Of a stretch of 64,000 bases of DNA, positions 25,743-33,779 are shown in pieces. Each line of letters opens with the position of its first letter. Positions within the stretch are counted from its first letter, which is position 1. Under the pieces are notes generated by a model. That model had not been told where the DNA came from. It saw nothing but the letters and a program-made list of their open reading frames with translations, and made no database searches. Position numbers and translations under genes: made by a program. Source of the DNA: Fibrobacter succinogenes (GTDB lineage Bacteria > Fibrobacterota > Fibrobacteria > Fibrobacterales > Fibrobacteraceae); assembly GCA_902762305.1 (NCBI GenBank), contig CACWNW010000006.1, forward strand, positions 45,303 through 109,302, in the 5' to 3' direction.

Positions 25743-27491
25743 CTATCTCACCACCGCCATCACATCTTCCGCAATGTGCTTGGGCGTGAGGCGGTTCCTT
25801 TCCATCAATTCGCCGTAGGGGACCTTGTCGTAGAATTCCTTCTTGAGGCCCTTCACGAGTACGCGCATGCTTGTGTTGCCGTAGAAGCGGGCGATCTTTT
25901 CGCCGAAGCCGCCGTCGATGACGCCGTTTTCGAGGGTTACGACTACCTGGTGGTCGGTGCACAATCCTTCGAGCAACTCATTATCGACACCTGTCGCAAA
26001 ACGCGGGTTGACAATCGTCGCGTCGATTCCCGACTTTGCAAGTTCTGCCGCGGCTTCTTCGGCGAGCGCATAGTAGCTGCCGAGGCCTATCAATGCCACC
26101 TTGCTTCCGCGCTTGTCGACCTTGAATGTGTTCAGCTTGGAGTAATCCTTGTCGAACGCGACATTCCTATGCGCGACTCCGTTCGGGATGCGGATGGCCA
26201 TCGGGTGTTCCGTCTGGTCAATCGCGTAATCCATCATGGCAATGGCTTCTTCCACGCAGGTGGGGCAGAGGTAAACCAGGTTCGGGATGTTGCTCATCAT
26301 CGCGATGTCGAAAATGCAGAGGTGCGTGGTGTCGTTCATGCCGTCGGCGCCTGACATGGTCACGAGAATCGTTGCCGGGTTGTTGTTTGCGCAGAGGTCC
26401 TGCGAAAGTTGGTCGTAGGTGCGCTGGATGAACGTGCCGTGCGTGCTATAGATGGGTTTGGCGCCGCCTTTCGCGAGGCCAGATGCGAGTGCTACCGCAT
26501 GCTCTTCGGCGATGCCCACGTCGATGAACTGCTTGCCCGCTTCCTTGCGCTGCTCGGCAAAGAACCCGATGCCCGCAGGCACCGCGGAATGGATTACGAC
26601 GACTTTCGGGTCGGCTTTGATTTTCTTCATCAGGTAGTCGCCGAGGATGCCTCCGTACGATTCGCCGCTGCCCCAATCCACTACGCCACTCGGAATATCA
26701 AAAGGTGCCGTCCAGTGGAAACCTTCCTTCGCGTTTTCGGCGAAGCTGTAGCCCTTGCCCTTGAGCGTGTGGATGTGCACGACCACGGGCTTTGTGGAAT
26801 CTTTCACTTGCTTGAATGCGGCGATGAGCGATTCGATGTCGTTACCTTGTTCTACATACAGGTAATCGAATCCGAGGCTCTTGAAGTAATTGTTTTCGCT
26901 CTTGCCCTGCGTGGCGCGGAGTTCCGCGAGGCTCCCGTAAAGGCCGCCGTGGTTTTCGGCGATGGACATTTCGTTGTCGTTCACCACCACGATAAAATTC
27001 GTTGCGTATTCGCCCGCATTGTCGAGGCCTTCGAACGCTTCGCCGCCGCTTAGGGAACCGTCACCGATTACGGCAATTACGTTGCCCTTTTCGCCCTTGA
27101 TGTCGCGGGCAGTTGCAAGTCCGAGGGCGAGACTTACCGATGTCGATGTATGGCCGATCATAAAATGGTCGTGTTCGCTTTCGCAAGGTTCGGTGTAGCC
27201 CGTGACGCTCCAGTACTTTTCCGGATTCAGGAATGCATCGGCACGGCCCGTGAGAATCTTGTGCGTGTAGCTCTGGTGGCTGACGTCGTAGACAATCTTG
27301 TCCTTGGGCGATTCAAAAACATAGTGCAGTGCGATGGTCGGCTCCACGAATCCGAGGTTCGGAGCCAAATGACCACCGCATTTGGAAATCTTGTTCAAAA
27401 GCGCCGTGCGGATTTCTGCCGCGAGCGCCTTCAGGCTTTCCGTGTCCATCTTTTTCACATCTGCGGGGGATGCAATCTTTTCCATCAGCAT
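25743..27491 (-). CDS. dxs: 1-deoxy-D-xylulose-5-phosphate synthase
   Basis: Condenses pyruvate and glyceraldehyde 3-phosphate with thiamine diphosphate, the first step of the MEP isoprenoid pathway. Start at 27491 (MLMEKIASPADVKK), with AAGG 8 bases upstream; the frame extends 23 codons further without support. Visible landmarks are GHLAPNLGFVEPTIALH, the ThDP/metal motif VIGDGSLSGGEAFEGLDNA ending in VNDNEMSI, the catalytic Glu in VGIAEEHAVALASG, and the C-terminal transketolase domain with VTLENGVIDGGFGEKI. At 582 residues it belongs to the shorter DXS-like type rather than the ~620-residue E. coli type. No isoprenoid genes adjoin it. Confidence 0.92.
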   Translation of the reverse strand: MLMEKIASPADVKKMDTESLKALAAEIRTALLNKISKCGGHLAPNLGFVEPTIALHYVFESPKDKIVYDVSHQSYTHKILTGRADAFLNPEKYWSVTGYTEPCESEHDHFMIGHTSTSVSLALGLATARDIKGEKGNVIAVIGDGSLSGGEAFEGLDNAGEYATNFIVVVNDNEMSIAENHGGLYGSLAELRATQGKSENNYFKSLGFDYLYVEQGNDIESLIAAFKQVKDSTKPVVVHIHTLKGKGYSFAENAKEGFHWTAPFDIPSGVVDWGSGESYGGILGDYLMKKIKADPKVVVIHSAVPAGIGFFAEQRKEAGKQFIDVGIAEEHAVALASGLAKGGAKPIYSTHGTFIQRTYDQLSQDLCANNNPATILVTMSGADGMNDTTHLCIFDIAMMSNIPNLVYLCPTCVEEAIAMMDYAIDQTEHPMAIRIPNGVAHRNVAFDKDYSKLNTFKVDKRGSKVALIGLGSYYALAEEAAAELAKSGIDATIVNPRFATGVDNELLEGLCTDHQVVVTLENGVIDGGFGEKIARFYGNTSMRVLVKGLKKEFYDKVPYGELMERNRLTPKHIAEDVMAVVR

Positions 27492-27652
27492 AAATACCGC
27501 CTTTTGGTCGGTTAAAGGGTGTTGAATGTTTCCAAAGTAAATATACAACCTGCCGCGCATTTTATATGCTCCGAAAACACAATTTCTGGTTCTTGCAGGA
27601 AACAGGCGTTATCCGCATTGACGCGTTTTGCAAAAAGAAGTATTTTCAGTGT

Positions 27653-28579
27653 ATGGGTTTTCGCTTCCTTCTCGTGCCTTTTTTCGCGATGCTCCTGCTG
27701 TGCTGTGCCGGCAGCGAGCCCGCTACTGTCAAGAAGGAAAAGGTTCCGCAGCCTCCGAAGTCCCGGCCGGACTCTGTGCTGGTGGTGGCGAGCTTTGAAA
27801 ACCTGTTGCACCTCATCACGAATTATTCAGGGGTACAGTCGTCGGACAAGGACGAGTTTATCCGCGAGGCGGTTACTGCCTCGTGTTCGGGCGGCGATTT
27901 TATCGAGTATTCCATGGAGGGGAGCGGGTTCGGCACGACGGAATATTCCGTAAGGCTAGAGCGTGTTCCGCGCGATTCGGCGTGGTTTGTACGTCGTACG
28001 ATCGGCTATTGGAGGGATTACTCGAGCATGAAGGGCGGTAACTACGCCACGAGATGGAAAAAGGTGGTGGTGGATTCTGTTGCGGATACGGCGATGTTCC
28101 TGACGATGATGGACAAGATGGAAACATTTACTCCCGAGACGACGAAGGTCGAAAAATCCAATTACATCCTGGTGGATTCGAACATGGAAGGTTTGATTTA
28201 CAAAAAGGGCGGGAGGTGCAGGAGCGCAAGGGTCGCGGGTGGCTACTTCTTTGATTCTCCGGGGATGCTTGCACTTTTTAACGAAATGGAAAAGTGGACT
28301 CGCGATGACTACTTTACGCTCGGGTTTTTGCCGGATAGCAATCTGGTGCGTTCGAACGTGAAGCTGCCCGAGCCCGTGGAATGTCAGGTGCTTTTCTCTC
28401 CGGAGCCCGGCAGGTACGAATATGTCAAGGGGTTTGATAAGCCGATAAAGTTGATGCCTGGCGAGCAGAGAACGATGTTCGATTTCTCGAAACTGGTAAA
28501 GGGCAGCGAGATGCTGTGTGGCGAAGACGCCGGCATGGTTAGGAATGTCTGGCAACTCGATGAATTCGTGAAGGAGTAG
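27653..28579 (+). CDS. Predicted lipoprotein of unknown function
   Basis: 308 residues from the ATG at 27653, which starts a lipoprotein signal (MGFRFLLVPFFAMLLLCCAG). The mature part is beta-rich and has no recognised family; a YSVRLERVPRDSAWF strand and a VVDSVADTAMFLTMMD helix are typical features. It ends one base before the next gene, whose ribosome-binding site (AAGGAG) lies within its last codons, so the two are co-translated. Both products are lipoproteins, which suggests a shared role in the envelope. Confidence 0.72.
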   Translation: MGFRFLLVPFFAMLLLCCAGSEPATVKKEKVPQPPKSRPDSVLVVASFENLLHLITNYSGVQSSDKDEFIREAVTASCSGGDFIEYSMEGSGFGTTEYSVRLERVPRDSAWFVRRTIGYWRDYSSMKGGNYATRWKKVVVDSVADTAMFLTMMDKMETFTPETTKVEKSNYILVDSNMEGLIYKKGGRCRSARVAGGYFFDSPGMLALFNEMEKWTRDDYFTLGFLPDSNLVRSNVKLPEPVECQVLFSPEPGRYEYVKGFDKPIKLMPGEQRTMFDFSKLVKGSEMLCGEDAGMVRNVWQLDEFVKE

Positions 28580-28580
28580 T

Positions 28581-29192
28581 ATGCGTCGTATTTTATACCT
28601 GTCTTGCATTATTACATCGGTGCTGTTTGCCGCCTGCTCCGAATCGTTCACTGACCCGCGTGACGGCCAGAGCTATGACATAGTGAAAATCGGGGAACGG
28701 ACCTGGTTTGCGGAGAACCTGAATTTCGCAACCGCGGGGAGCGTGTGCCCCGAGGGCGACAGCCGCAAGTGTTCCGAATACGGGCGGCTCTACACTTGGG
28801 ACGATGCGCGCGCGGCATGCCCCGAAGGCTGGCAGCTTCCGGATAGCGCGGACTTTGCATCGCTCATCGCGGAGGCCGGCGGCTCGGCAACTGCGGGCGA
28901 AAAACTAAAGTCCACCGGCGGGTGGTTCAAGAAGGGGAACGGCTCCGATGCGCTCGGCTTTGATGCACTCCCTGCAGGCTACCGCGGCGCCGTTTATGAA
29001 GGCGATGGCGGCGCACTTGCTGGCGGTGCCTACGACGGCATTGGCGGTTACGCCTACTTCTGGAGCTCGACTACGACGCCCGATGATCTCGCATATTACC
29101 TGTTCCTCGATTTCTCCAGCAAGGCTGCGAGCATGAACGCCTTCCCCAAGGGTGACTTCCGTTCGGTGCGCTGCGTTTCGGCTGCGCAGTAA
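28581..29192 (+). CDS. Small FISUMP (TIGR02145) lipoprotein
   Basis: 203 residues with a lipoprotein signal (MRRILYLSCIITSVLFAAC). The mature part is essentially one FISUMP domain: DGQSYDIVKIGERTWFAENL at the start, YGRLYTWDDARAACPEGWQL in the middle, then FDALPAGYRG, YFWSSTT and the closing RSVRCV. This C-type-lectin/FGE-like domain is the Fibrobacter succinogenes major paralogous domain; its function is not established, but members are usually surface-exposed. Two Cys pairs are placed as in the two large FISUMP proteins at 48-52 kb. Confidence 0.88.
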   Translation: MRRILYLSCIITSVLFAACSESFTDPRDGQSYDIVKIGERTWFAENLNFATAGSVCPEGDSRKCSEYGRLYTWDDARAACPEGWQLPDSADFASLIAEAGGSATAGEKLKSTGGWFKKGNGSDALGFDALPAGYRGAVYEGDGGALAGGAYDGIGGYAYFWSSTTTPDDLAYYLFLDFSSKAASMNAFPKGDFRSVRCVSAAQ

Positions 29193-29258
29193 TGGCTCCG
29201 CGATAGACTTTTTTGTATATTGGGTGGTACAGCCGGGAGTTCCGGCACCGTATTATAA

Positions 29259-29297
29259 GACTGCATGTCCGCGTTTGCGCGGCGGCGGTCTTTTTTT
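29259..29297 (+). terminator. Terminator after the FISUMP gene
   Basis: GACTGC (29259-29264) pairs with GCGGTC (29285-29290) and encloses CCGCG-TTTG-CGCGG; seven T follow. A second hairpin, GCCGG-GAGTT-CCGGC, lies at 29232-29246. The pair could also act as an attenuator for the next gene, 52 bp on. Confidence 0.8.
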
Positions 29298-29348
29298 ATG
29301 TGGCGATACACCTTCGGGCGGTAAGTCCCGGAATACAAGGAGTAAAAA

Positions 29349-29834
29349 ATGAACGAAATCGAGATGGTGGGTATGAGGACCCTCGGAAACACGAAGTTGC
29401 TGACGGAATCGCGGGCGCGCATTGGCGTGTTCGCGTCGCGTGACACGGACCCCGCAATCGACATTATCCGTGAGCAGTGGGCGATGCAGAAGGGAAAACA
29501 GCGGAAGTGCATCGTGGGCACATTCCACTCCAAGGCGGAATGCGAGATTCTTTACTTTGTCCTGAGCCGCGGCGGTTCAGCCATCTGGTTCCTCGGATGC
29601 GCCCTTCCCGAAAGACTGCCCCATTTTTTCAAGGAGGCGGTGCGAAAAAAGCAGCTGCTTGTCGTCAGTTGCTTCAATTGCGAACACCACAGTTATGCGA
29701 CGGCGCGTTACTGCCGCCACCTTGCCGACATGGCATCGAACAGTCTGGTGTTCTGGTCCAAGAAAGAGGGCAGCTCGCTACAACCCATATACGAGCGGGC
29801 CATAGCCAGCGGCAAGCGCGTGGAATGCTTTTAG
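29349..29834 (+). CDS. DprA-like SLOG-fold protein
   Basis: 161 residues. The sequence follows the Rossmann-like core of DNA-processing protein A/SLOG proteins: IGVFASRDTDP at the first strand, VGTFHSKAE, a GGSAIWFLGCALP turn, VVSCF and a C-terminal helix IYERAIASGKRVECF that matches the DprA 'A..SGK.V' ending. It lacks the extra domains of full DprA (usually ~300-370 residues), so it is either a minimal nucleotide-binding SLOG protein or a DprA-derived protein with another role. An AAGGAG site precedes the ATG. Its last eight codons recur twice downstream (31106-31133, 33752-33779), which makes the 3' end of this gene the likely integration site of the following cassettes. Confidence 0.7.
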   Translation: MNEIEMVGMRTLGNTKLLTESRARIGVFASRDTDPAIDIIREQWAMQKGKQRKCIVGTFHSKAECEILYFVLSRGGSAIWFLGCALPERLPHFFKEAVRKKQLLVVSCFNCEHHSYATARYCRHLADMASNSLVFWSKKEGSSLQPIYERAIASGKRVECF

Positions 29835-29836
29835 TG
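29809..29836. repeat. Core direct repeat 1 (attL-like), 3' end of the DprA-like gene
   Basis: A 28-bp sequence coding for GKRVECF and the stop. Copies 2 and 3 lie at 31106-31133 (identical) and 33752-33779 (two differences). This copy is part of the intact DprA-like gene. Confidence 0.75.
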
Positions 29837-29884
29837 TGAGCTTGAAACTGGCGTCATTCTGAGAATGGTTGTAATTTTCTTCAT
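29831..29884 (-). pseudogene. Relic of a second lipase gene, deleted to its two ends
   Basis: On the minus strand the ATG at 29884 overlaps the stop of the preceding paralogue as TAATG, exactly as the intact lipase does in TGATG at 32660. It begins MKKITTIL, compared with MKNLLTII in the lipase, then jumps to bases that in another frame read NDASFKLTL, compared with DDAKFKLTLVIQ at the lipase C-terminus. The middle ~1.4 kb is missing. It shows that a lipase once followed this paralogue as well. Confidence 0.6.
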
Positions 29885-30423
29885 TATTTCATTCTCTCCA
29901 GTTTCAAAATTTCGTTATAAGTGCTCATTCCCTTGGCAACTAAATTAGCATATTGCTTATCTGATTTTACAGCGACTGGCAAATAATTCCCGGTAAAAAT
30001 TCTGTCTATTTTGTCATCGAACATAATTCTTTCCATTGTATTAAGCAAACGGGCTTCAAAAAGGCTGAAATCGAGGCTAGATTCTGCATTCGATTCTGCG
30101 ATAAGTTCGATTCCTAACGCTGTGAAAACTGCGTACAGTCGCATCGCTTCATAATTCATTTGCGGGTTCTCGAAGAAAGCGGTCCATTGGTTTTGTATTG
30201 CTTGAGCCAAGTAACGATATGCCGCCCTTTTTTCAGGACTGTCGGGAATTTTTGCATCAATCAAAGAATCTAAGTCGTCTCTTACGCCGTTTCCGTCCTT
30301 ATCAATCCCAAGAATCTTGATTCTCTCGGAATCGGCTTCCGCTGTTTCATTATCGCAACTATCTGCAAATATGGCGACAGCGAGTAATCCTAGAATACAA
30401 CATATTTTGTAGAAAGGTTTCAT
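29884..30423 (-). CDS. Exported EF-hand-like loop protein, paralogue 1
   Basis: 179 residues with a signal peptide (MKPFYKICCILGLLAVAIFA); the Cys just after it (DSCDN) could be a lipid anchor, though the Asp before it is atypical. A calcium-loop-like DKDGNGVRDDLDSLID motif follows near residue 42, then a helical domain with EKRAAYRYLAQAIQNQWTAF. The first ~55 codons are almost identical in DNA to paralogue 2, the middle is shared by all three paralogues, and the C-terminal ~70 residues vary most while keeping FDDKIDRIF.G...PVAV. Function unknown. The location next to a lipase and its relic suggests a partner of that enzyme (immunity protein, chaperone or regulator). Confidence 0.72.
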   Translation of the reverse strand: MKPFYKICCILGLLAVAIFADSCDNETAEADSERIKILGIDKDGNGVRDDLDSLIDAKIPDSPEKRAAYRYLAQAIQNQWTAFFENPQMNYEAMRLYAVFTALGIELIAESNAESSLDFSLFEARLLNTMERIMFDDKIDRIFTGNYLPVAVKSDKQYANLVAKGMSTYNEILKLERMK

Positions 30424-30491
30424 AAGCTGACTATTCCAGTTGTCGCAAGTAATTTAGTATTAAGATAAAAATCCTTAGAAGAGCTCTTTTT

Positions 30492-31031
30492 TTATTTGAT
30501 TTTCTCTTGCGTCAAAATGCTCTCATATATTTCTAAGCCATTCGAAACAATGTTAGAGTATTGTTTTTTTTTCATCACAGCGACAGGAAGGATTTTCCCT
30601 GCAAAAACATCATCTATTCTAGCTTCGTACATAATCCTGTCTTTTGTATTGAGCACATTCGCATAAAACCAACTAAAATCCATCGTCGATGCAACACCCG
30701 TTTTGTTAATCAATGATACTCCTAAAGATATTAGAACCTGATAAGGCAATAATTCTTCATAACTCATTTGCGGATTTTCGTAGAAAGCAGTCCATTGATT
30801 TTGTATAGCTTGAGCCAAGTAACGATATGCTGCCCTCTTTTCAGGACTATCGGGAATGTTTGCGTCAATCAAAGAATCCAGGTCGTCTCTTACGCCGTTT
30901 CCGTCCTTGTCGTATCCAAGAATCTTGATTCTCTCAGAATCGGCTTCCGCTGTTTCATTATCGCAACTATCTGCAAATATGGCGACAGCGAGTAATCCTA
31001 GAATACAACATATTTTGTAGAAAGGTTTCAT
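30492..31031 (-). CDS. Exported EF-hand-like loop protein, paralogue 2
   Basis: 179 residues from the ATG at 31031, which aligns exactly with the start of paralogue 1; the open frame extends 27 codons upstream into the repeat and is not supported. It has the same signal peptide, the same DKDGNGVRDDLD loop and the same EKRAAYRYLAQAIQNQW helix, but a different C-terminus (EARIDDVFAGKILPVAV, then a KQYSNIVSNGLEIYESI helix). No lipase relic follows it. It is separated from paralogue 1 by 68 bp and lies just inside the middle copy of the 58-bp boundary repeat, which must carry or border its promoter. Confidence 0.72.
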   Translation of the reverse strand: MKPFYKICCILGLLAVAIFADSCDNETAEADSERIKILGYDKDGNGVRDDLDSLIDANIPDSPEKRAAYRYLAQAIQNQWTAFYENPQMSYEELLPYQVLISLGVSLINKTGVASTMDFSWFYANVLNTKDRIMYEARIDDVFAGKILPVAVMKKKQYSNIVSNGLEIYESILTQEKIK

Positions 31032-31073
31032 AAGCAGTCTATTTATGAAATACGTCGAATGACCAATGAGTAT

Positions 31074-31133
31074 GAATAAGTATTGTAATACAAACGATGA
31101 CAGTCGCGGCAAGCGCGTGGAATGCTTTTAGTG
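31074..31133. repeat. Boundary repeat 2: element end plus core (internal att-like site)
   Basis: The first ~32 bp, containing the palindrome TTGTA-A-TACAA (31083-31093), match 33720-33751, and the last 28 bp match the core at 29809-29836. Read forward, it encodes KYCNTNDDSRGKRVECF and a stop. This is what is expected where two tandem elements meet: the end of one, the core, and the start of the next. Confidence 0.72.
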
Positions 31134-31139
31134 GCAGTG

Positions 31140-32660
31140 TTATTGTATGACTAGCGTGAGTTTGAATTTGGCGTCATCATAGGAGCTGACGCTCCATGCG
31201 TCCGACATTAAATAGGTCAAGGTGTTGCCATCAATTGTTTCTATTTTAAAGGGGGTATAATCATAATCTGTAGATGTGTATGGTCCCCACCAAGTGTCCC
31301 AAAGTTTGGATTTTACTCGTAGTACAGGATATCCATCCTGAATCATAATATTCGAAATTGTTTTTGTCGATGGATCAATGATGTCATAACCGACGTAAGT
31401 GCCGAGTGTAACCCAAGAGCCGTCTGCTTTGGCGATGTCTATAGTTGATTCTGCTGCACTGTAATACCACAACAATTGGTATGTGACCGTATTGAATATC
31501 TTTTCCCAGTATGGAACAGTTCTGAAGGCGTTTGTAATTGCATCGTTTATTTTTGCATAACTAAGCAAATGGGGATTATAATATGACTTCAGCCATTCAT
31601 GGTAATGTCCGCTTTCGCCGCCAAAATCGCACCCATCATCTGAACTATTTGGTTCACCTTCAGGAATGTCGTTTATTAAAGGAATTCTAAATGTATTGAG
31701 AACCCAGTCTTTTTCATTTCCCAGAAACCAATTGGGATTTTTATCTGTTGGAACAGCTATGTTTAGCGAATAAAAATGTGATTTGTCTAAATCTGGGAAC
31801 GAGTTAAAAGCTTCATAAGTGTACATACCTCCTTGTGAATGACCAAGAACGATAGCACGGGATTTGTTGTTTGCGGATTCTGCTAAGGCGTTTCTTAATT
31901 TGGATTTAGTTGCTGTGTTTTCTCCAATGATGGGGATAGTCTCCATAATTATATTGTCTCTATATTCTGTAAATTCCTTGACTTTGGTTTCATATTCACC
32001 ATCCGTCATCCAATTCAATAATTTATCTATGATATAACTTGAAGGCAAAAAGAGCAAATAGCCAATATCAGCCAAGATTTTTCCTCTTATTTCTAATTCT
32101 TCGGCTTTAAGCAGTATGGACTGGATTACATCCGTATATATGTTGAAAGATGTTTTATTGAATATCAATTCTGTAGAGATTGTATCTTGAGGAAATTGCT
32201 GGGATATTTCATTTTCAATATAGGAAAATAGTGTGCCGAAATTTTTGTAGGCATCTCTTCGGTATTTATATCCAATGCCATTTATTGCGAAAAAATTTGT
32301 TTTAAGATAATATTCATTAGAAATGTTGCCGTCTTTTTTTAAAACTTTGGGAATGAAATTTGTATTTTGATGTGCATTATTTGCGTGTGATAAAGAATCT
32401 GATTTTTTTGCACTTAAAAGATGAATCTTGTTGTTTTTTATTTGAATTAAACGTTGTGTTCCTTGATGGACATTTTTTAAAATAAAAGTGCCATTAAAAG
32501 AAAGATTTGTATTGACGATAATTTCGTTTTCGGGGTATTGGCATGTGCCGTTATAAATGATTGACCCCTTCAAGTCGATTATTTGACATGTATTTTCATA
32601 ACTCCATGAGTGAGAGACAAAAAAATTAAAGAAAATGATAATTGTTAATAAGTTCTTCAT
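31140..32660 (-). CDS. Secreted alpha/beta-hydrolase (lipase-like)
   Basis: 506 residues. The ATG at 32660 overlaps the upstream stop (TGATG); a GTG one codon earlier is possible. A signal peptide (MKNLLTIIIFFNFFVSHSWS) is followed by a ~230-residue N-terminal region with Asn-rich strands and the hydrolase domain. The nucleophile elbow is AIVLGHSQGGMYTYEAF (GHSQG near residue 275), typical of lipases and acyltransferases; a likely acid/His part lies in DDGCDFGGESGHYHEW. The C-terminal ~100 residues are beta-rich and may be a binding domain. Codon use is AT-rich. It forms a translationally coupled pair with paralogue 3. Secreted digestive lipase and antibacterial phospholipase effector are both possible. 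Confidence 0.75.
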   Translation of the reverse strand: MKNLLTIIIFFNFFVSHSWSYENTCQIIDLKGSIIYNGTCQYPENEIIVNTNLSFNGTFILKNVHQGTQRLIQIKNNKIHLLSAKKSDSLSHANNAHQNTNFIPKVLKKDGNISNEYYLKTNFFAINGIGYKYRRDAYKNFGTLFSYIENEISQQFPQDTISTELIFNKTSFNIYTDVIQSILLKAEELEIRGKILADIGYLLFLPSSYIIDKLLNWMTDGEYETKVKEFTEYRDNIIMETIPIIGENTATKSKLRNALAESANNKSRAIVLGHSQGGMYTYEAFNSFPDLDKSHFYSLNIAVPTDKNPNWFLGNEKDWVLNTFRIPLINDIPEGEPNSSDDGCDFGGESGHYHEWLKSYYNPHLLSYAKINDAITNAFRTVPYWEKIFNTVTYQLLWYYSAAESTIDIAKADGSWVTLGTYVGYDIIDPSTKTISNIMIQDGYPVLRVKSKLWDTWWGPYTSTDYDYTPFKIETIDGNTLTYLMSDAWSVSSYDDAKFKLTLVIQ

Positions 32661-33604
32661 CACTTCATTCTCTCCAGTTTCAAAATTTCGCTATAAACTT
32701 TTCGACCTGAAGCGACTTCGTTTGGATATCGTTTTGTTCGGCCTACGGCTACGGGTAAAAATTGGCCAACGAAAACTCGATCAATTTTATCATCAAATAA
32801 AATTCGATCCATTGTATTGTGGATTTGTGCTTCGAAAACATCCCAATTTAAACTAGATTCTGCGTTTACTTCATCCACAAGAGTTGCTCCTAATGAAGCG
32901 TAGATTTCATACGGCAATAATTCTTCATACGTCATTTGCGGATTTTCGTAGAAAGCAGTCCATTGATTTTGTATAGCTTGAGCCAAGTAACGATATGCTG
33001 CCCTCTTTTCAGGATTATCGGGAATGTTTGCGTCAATCAAAGAATCCAGGTCGTCTCTTACGCCGTTTCCGTCCTTGTCGTATCCAAGAATCTTGATTCT
33101 CGCAGTGTCAATCACCACCGTTTCATCGTAGCATTCGTTTGTCATGGACAGAAATAATTTTTCAGTATTTTCAAATGACGGATTAGAAGAAAAGGAATAA
33201 TCCAGTTGATGTTCCCATGGGAACCAATACCGATAATGCAAACCAAATACGATACCAGATTTGTTTGGGAAATATTTATTCGGAGCTACGGAAGCATTTT
33301 GTTTTAGCCAAAAATGGATTTGATACGTAGTGTCTGTTAGTGTATCAATCTTATAATTCAAATTAGGCAAATACCAGTCATGTTCAAAAATAAATTCCTT
33401 GTTTGCATGGAATCTGTAACAAAAGGATAATTCCTTTAGTGTGTCCATGCTGTGGTTGAATACTCTTATTCTTATTGTGTTGTTGTCTAGAGAGTAGGGC
33501 TGCTCATTTCTAATTTCTGCTGTCAGGGGAATTAGATTAGCATTTACGGATGTGACGACGATAAGCATCCCCAAAATGCAGCCTATTTTATAAATGGGTT
33601 TCAT
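32660..33604 (-). CDS. Exported EF-hand-like loop protein, paralogue 3 with extra N-terminal domain
   Basis: 314 residues from the ATG at 33604, which has an AAAGGA site 6 bases upstream. A signal peptide (MKPIYKIGCILGMLIVVTSV) leads to a ~130-residue beta-sandwich-like domain (IRIRVFNHSMDTLKELSF, YQIHFWLKQ) that resembles a carbohydrate-binding or cellulose-binding-3-like module and is absent in the other two copies. From residue ~165 it is the common module: IKILGYDKDGNGVRDDLDSL, EKRAAYRYLAQAIQNQW, FDDKIDRVF. It ends LKLERMK like paralogue 1, and its stop overlaps the lipase start, so production is coupled to the enzyme. Confidence 0.75.
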   Translation of the reverse strand: MKPIYKIGCILGMLIVVTSVNANLIPLTAEIRNEQPYSLDNNTIRIRVFNHSMDTLKELSFCYRFHANKEFIFEHDWYLPNLNYKIDTLTDTTYQIHFWLKQNASVAPNKYFPNKSGIVFGLHYRYWFPWEHQLDYSFSSNPSFENTEKLFLSMTNECYDETVVIDTARIKILGYDKDGNGVRDDLDSLIDANIPDNPEKRAAYRYLAQAIQNQWTAFYENPQMTYEELLPYEIYASLGATLVDEVNAESSLNWDVFEAQIHNTMDRILFDDKIDRVFVGQFLPVAVGRTKRYPNEVASGRKVYSEILKLERMK

Positions 33605-33719
33605 AGGGTTTCCTTTTTTAAAACTCATGACATGTTTATGGATAATATACTTTATTTTGAATGTATAGAGTTGTTTTTGTACAACATATCACTTGGGGGT
33701 AAAAATTTATCGCCCAAAT

Positions 33720-33779
33720 GAATAAACGTTGTAATACAAACGATGACAGTCGCGGCAAGCGCGTGGAATGCTTCTAGTA
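33720..33779. repeat. Boundary repeat 3: element end plus core (attR-like), abutting dcu
   Basis: It matches 31074-31133 with only a few substitutions, including the palindrome TTGTA-A-TACAA at 33729-33739. The core here ends in the C-terminal codons of the DprA-like protein (one synonymous TTT to TTC change) and runs directly into the stop of the convergent dcu gene. It marks where host sequence resumes. Confidence 0.75.

Noticed and set aside
29195..29348. Known riboswitch upstream of the DprA-like gene
   Set aside because: Two hairpins and a T-run are explained by a terminator of the FISUMP gene; no riboswitch consensus recognised.
31031..31112. 27-codon N-terminal extension of paralogue 2
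   Set aside because: It runs back through the boundary repeat; the internal ATG at 31031 aligns with the start and signal peptide of paralogue 1.
31074..31133. Integron attC site
   Set aside because: Length fits, but the core sites RYYYAAC/GTTRRRY and the long imperfect palindrome of attC are not seen, and no integron integrase is present.
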